Shown: in pieces, positions 6,791 through 7,499 of the stretch
Numbering within the stretch: position 1 is the first letter of the stretch
How the letters are laid out: each line of letters opens with the position of its first letter
Source: DAOTXL01 sp034434895
GTDB taxonomy: Bacteria; Chloroflexota; Anaerolineae; JAAYZQ01
DNA length: 7,499 nt
Assembly: GCA_034434895.1 (NCBI GenBank)
Contig: DAOTYI010000142.1
Span: forward strand, 1 to 7,499
Direction: 5' to 3'
Program-made: the position numbers and the translations under genes
Notes under the pieces: generated by a model
The model's input: only the letters and a program-made list of their open reading frames with translations
Database searches by the model: none
Told to the model about the DNA's origin: nothing

Positions 6791-6812
6791 CCTGTATACT
6801 TGTGTAGACAGG
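6791..6812. promoter_or_regulatory. Probable operator for the GntR/HutC-type regulator
   Basis: A 22-bp dyad with nine-base arms, CCTGTATAC (6791-6799) and GTAGACAGG (6804-6812), around the spacer TTGT. The arms match at eight of nine positions. Inside it, TGTGTAGACA (6801-6810) fits the GT-N-TA-N-AC pattern known for HutC-subfamily operators. It begins about five bases after the -10 box, covers the expected transcription start and reaches the ribosome site, so a bound repressor would block initiation. Binding by the adjacent regulator is inferred from position and family. Confidence 0.65.
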
Positions 6813-6816
6813 AGCC

Positions 6817-6845
6817 AGTATAACACAACAGGGTGCCTTTGTCAA
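6817..6845 (-). promoter_or_regulatory. Sigma-70 promoter of the regulator-led operon
   Basis: On the minus strand the -35 box is a perfect TTGACA (6840-6845) and the -10 box is TATACT (6817-6822), separated by exactly 17 bases. Transcription would start near 6810, about 27 bases before the regulator ATG. No other candidate this good was noticed between the six operon genes, so it probably drives the whole operon. Confidence 0.8.
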
Positions 6846-7063
6846 AATCTGGGGGTGCGTCTTGTGATCGCCTGGCGGGGCGGGGGAGGAATGGCCCGCG
6901 GATTTTAAGGTGCAGGAACTTGACAATGCGACTCATCGGTAGCCGCTGCTTGCCTTGAGACACACACCCTGCTACTTCGAGAAGCCTATAGGGCAATACC
7001 CTGCCAGAAAAGGGTAATAGCGATTGACAGGACAACCACCACGAGGATGTATGCCCGTCCATA
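6846..7063. other. Intergenic stretch between operon promoter and insertion sequence, no gene seen
   Basis: About 220 bases with no supported gene. The minus frame of the regulator stays open through it, but the encoded peptide shows no family features and no usable start. A six-base inverted repeat, TACCCT (6997-7002) and AGGGTA (7011-7016), is present without a T-run. TTGACA occurs on the plus strand at 6920 and 7024, without a convincing -10 box at the right distance. Confidence 0.5.
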
Positions 7064-7076
7064 TGAATGATAAAAT

Positions 7077-7088
7077 AAAAGTGACCCA
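7077..7088 (+). repeat. IS21-type terminal repeat, copy 1
   Basis: AAAAGTGACCCA, identical to the copy 35 bases further in. It is a probable transposase-binding site at the left end of the element. Confidence 0.6.
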
Positions 7089-7090
7089 TT

Positions 7091-7108
7091 TGATCACGAA
7101 GGTGATCA
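7091..7108. repeat. Perfect 7-bp inverted repeat between the two IS terminal repeats
   Basis: TGATCAC (7091-7097) and GTGATCA (7102-7108) surround GAAG. It lies exactly between the two AAAAGTGACCCA copies and may be part of the transposase-binding array or a hairpin in transcripts that enter the element. Confidence 0.5.
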
Positions 7109-7111
7109 TCG

Positions 7112-7123
7112 AAAAGTGACCCA
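7112..7123 (+). repeat. IS21-type terminal repeat, copy 2
   Basis: AAAAGTGACCCA, the second identical copy. Its GTGACC (7116-7121) also forms a six-base inverted repeat with GGTCAC at 7127-7132. Confidence 0.6.
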
Positions 7124-7139
7124 CCCGGTCACATTCCGG

Positions 7140-7181
7140 TATACTGAGAGCAGGTGGCGGCAACGCCATACTCTCGGTATA
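7140..7181 (+). promoter_or_regulatory. Strong leader hairpin in front of istA
   Basis: TATACTGAGAG (7140-7150) pairs with CTCTCGGTATA (7171-7181) over eleven bases, with one G-U pair in RNA. Inside, TGGCG (7155-7159) pairs with CGCCA (7164-7168) around a GCAA tetraloop. The structure ends a few bases before the GGAG/AGGAG ribosome region of istA. It could limit transposase expression from transcripts entering from outside. Both arms also contain TATA-like boxes (TATACT 7140-7145, TATAAC 7178-7183), but I found no good -35 partner. Confidence 0.55.
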
Positions 7182-7194
7182 ACGGAGAAAGGAG

Positions 7195-7499
7195 ATGATC
7201 ACCGTGAATGAGAAAGAGCAAATTCGTCGTGCCTACTACATCGAAGGTAAAAGTATCCGTCAAATCCAGCGTGAGACGGGCCACCGCCGGGAGACCATCC
7301 GCAAGGCCTTGGAGGACGGCGAGGTCCCTCGCTATACCCGCCAGGAGCCGCGTCCCTGTCCCGTGCTGGACCCGGTCAAGCCCCTCATCCAGCGGTGGCT
7401 GGACGAAGATGAGGCCAGACCGCCCAAACAACGCCACACCGCAAAACGCATCCACGAACGTTTAACAACCGAACATCACTTCACCGGCGCCGAGTCCAC
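7195..7499 (+). CDS. istA: IS21-family transposase IstA, N-terminal fragment
   Basis: About 101 residues of the IS21 transposase, running off the window with no stop. It opens with a helix-turn-helix region, IRRAYYIEGKSIRQIQRETG followed by HRRETIRKALED, and then the family-typical PRYTRQEPRPCPVLDPVKP and KQRHTAKRIHERL, which lead in full-length proteins to the DDE integrase domain outside the window. An IstB ATPase gene would be expected further right. Two in-frame starts are possible: ATG at 7195 with GGAG seven bases upstream (7184-7187), or GTG at 7204 with AGGAG nine bases upstream (7190-7194). I prefer ATG because MITV-type beginnings feel familiar in this family, but only weakly. The fragment shows no frameshift, so the element may be intact. 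Confidence 0.85.
   Translation, partial: MITVNEKEQIRRAYYIEGKSIRQIQRETGHRRETIRKALEDGEVPRYTRQEPRPCPVLDPVKPLIQRWLDEDEARPPKQRHTAKRIHERLTTEHHFTGAES

Larger units (their letters stand above)
7064..7499 (+). mobile_element. Left end of an IS21-family insertion sequence (partial, cut by window edge)
   Basis: The istA reading frame, preceded by repeated terminal motifs, identifies an IS21-family element that continues past the window. IS21 ends typically start with TG and carry internal copies of the terminal motif. Here AAAAGTGACCCA occurs at 7077-7088 and again at 7112-7123. The exact left tip is uncertain; TG at 7064 or 7068 are candidates. It sits more than 200 bases upstream of the operon promoter and does not interrupt the operon. 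Confidence 0.7.

Noticed and set aside
7024..7055. Plus-strand TTGACA box as a promoter reading into the insertion sequence
   Set aside because: The bases 16-19 positions downstream do not form a credible -10 box.
6784..7089. 102-residue N-terminal extension of the GntR regulator
   Set aside because: It would contain the operon promoter and operator, has no domain features and runs into the insertion-sequence end; Met at 6783 gives normal length with a ribosome site.
7129..7455. Minus-strand open frame at the right edge
   Set aside because: It lies opposite istA, which has clear IS21 features, and crosses the leader hairpin.

Overview
The window is GC-rich bacterial DNA and holds one compact catabolic operon on the minus strand, followed at the right edge by the start of an insertion sequence on the plus strand. 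The host cannot be fixed from the sequence. A short interspersed repeat whose translation reads KTTKDTKGTK, together with the gene style, reminds me of Chloroflexota (Anaerolineae/Caldilineae-like), but this is only an impression.

The operon, in transcription order (right to left), is: a GntR/HutC-type regulator (start 6783); a 327-residue xylose-isomerase-like TIM-barrel protein (start 6026); a RuBisCO-like protein, RLP (start 4951); the alpha and beta subunits of a thiamine-diphosphate 2-oxoacid/acetoin dehydrogenase E1 (starts 3591 and 2605); and a rhamnulokinase of the FGGY family (start 1580). Gaps are 16, 91, 4, -13 and 11 bases, so the genes are probably co-transcribed. A near-consensus sigma-70 promoter (TTGACA, 17 bases, TATACT) lies upstream of the regulator. 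A 22-bp dyad sits between its -10 box and the regulator's ribosome site and is a good candidate for an autoregulatory operator.

The enzymes suggest a sugar pathway: aldose to ketose (isomerase), ketose to ketose-1-phosphate (kinase), then enolisation or isomerisation of the phosphorylated ketose by the RLP, and thiamine-dependent cleavage or oxidation by E1. RLPs of known function act on ketose-1-phosphates or diketo-1-phosphates of the methylthioadenosine pathways, so the kinase product is of the right chemical type. No aldolase is visible, so the RLP plus E1 may replace the usual rhamnulose-1-phosphate aldolase step. I do not recognise this gene combination as a described pathway, and it is the main finding. 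The order of steps is inference.

The 91-base gap between isomerase and RLP is almost filled by a 71-bp element with 16-bp inverted ends. Bases 1-83, downstream of the kinase, hold a 22-bp palindrome but no clear terminator. Bases 6846-7063 contain nothing I can assign. From about 7064 to the window end lies the left end of an IS21-family element: repeated terminal motifs, a strong leader hairpin and the first part of istA.
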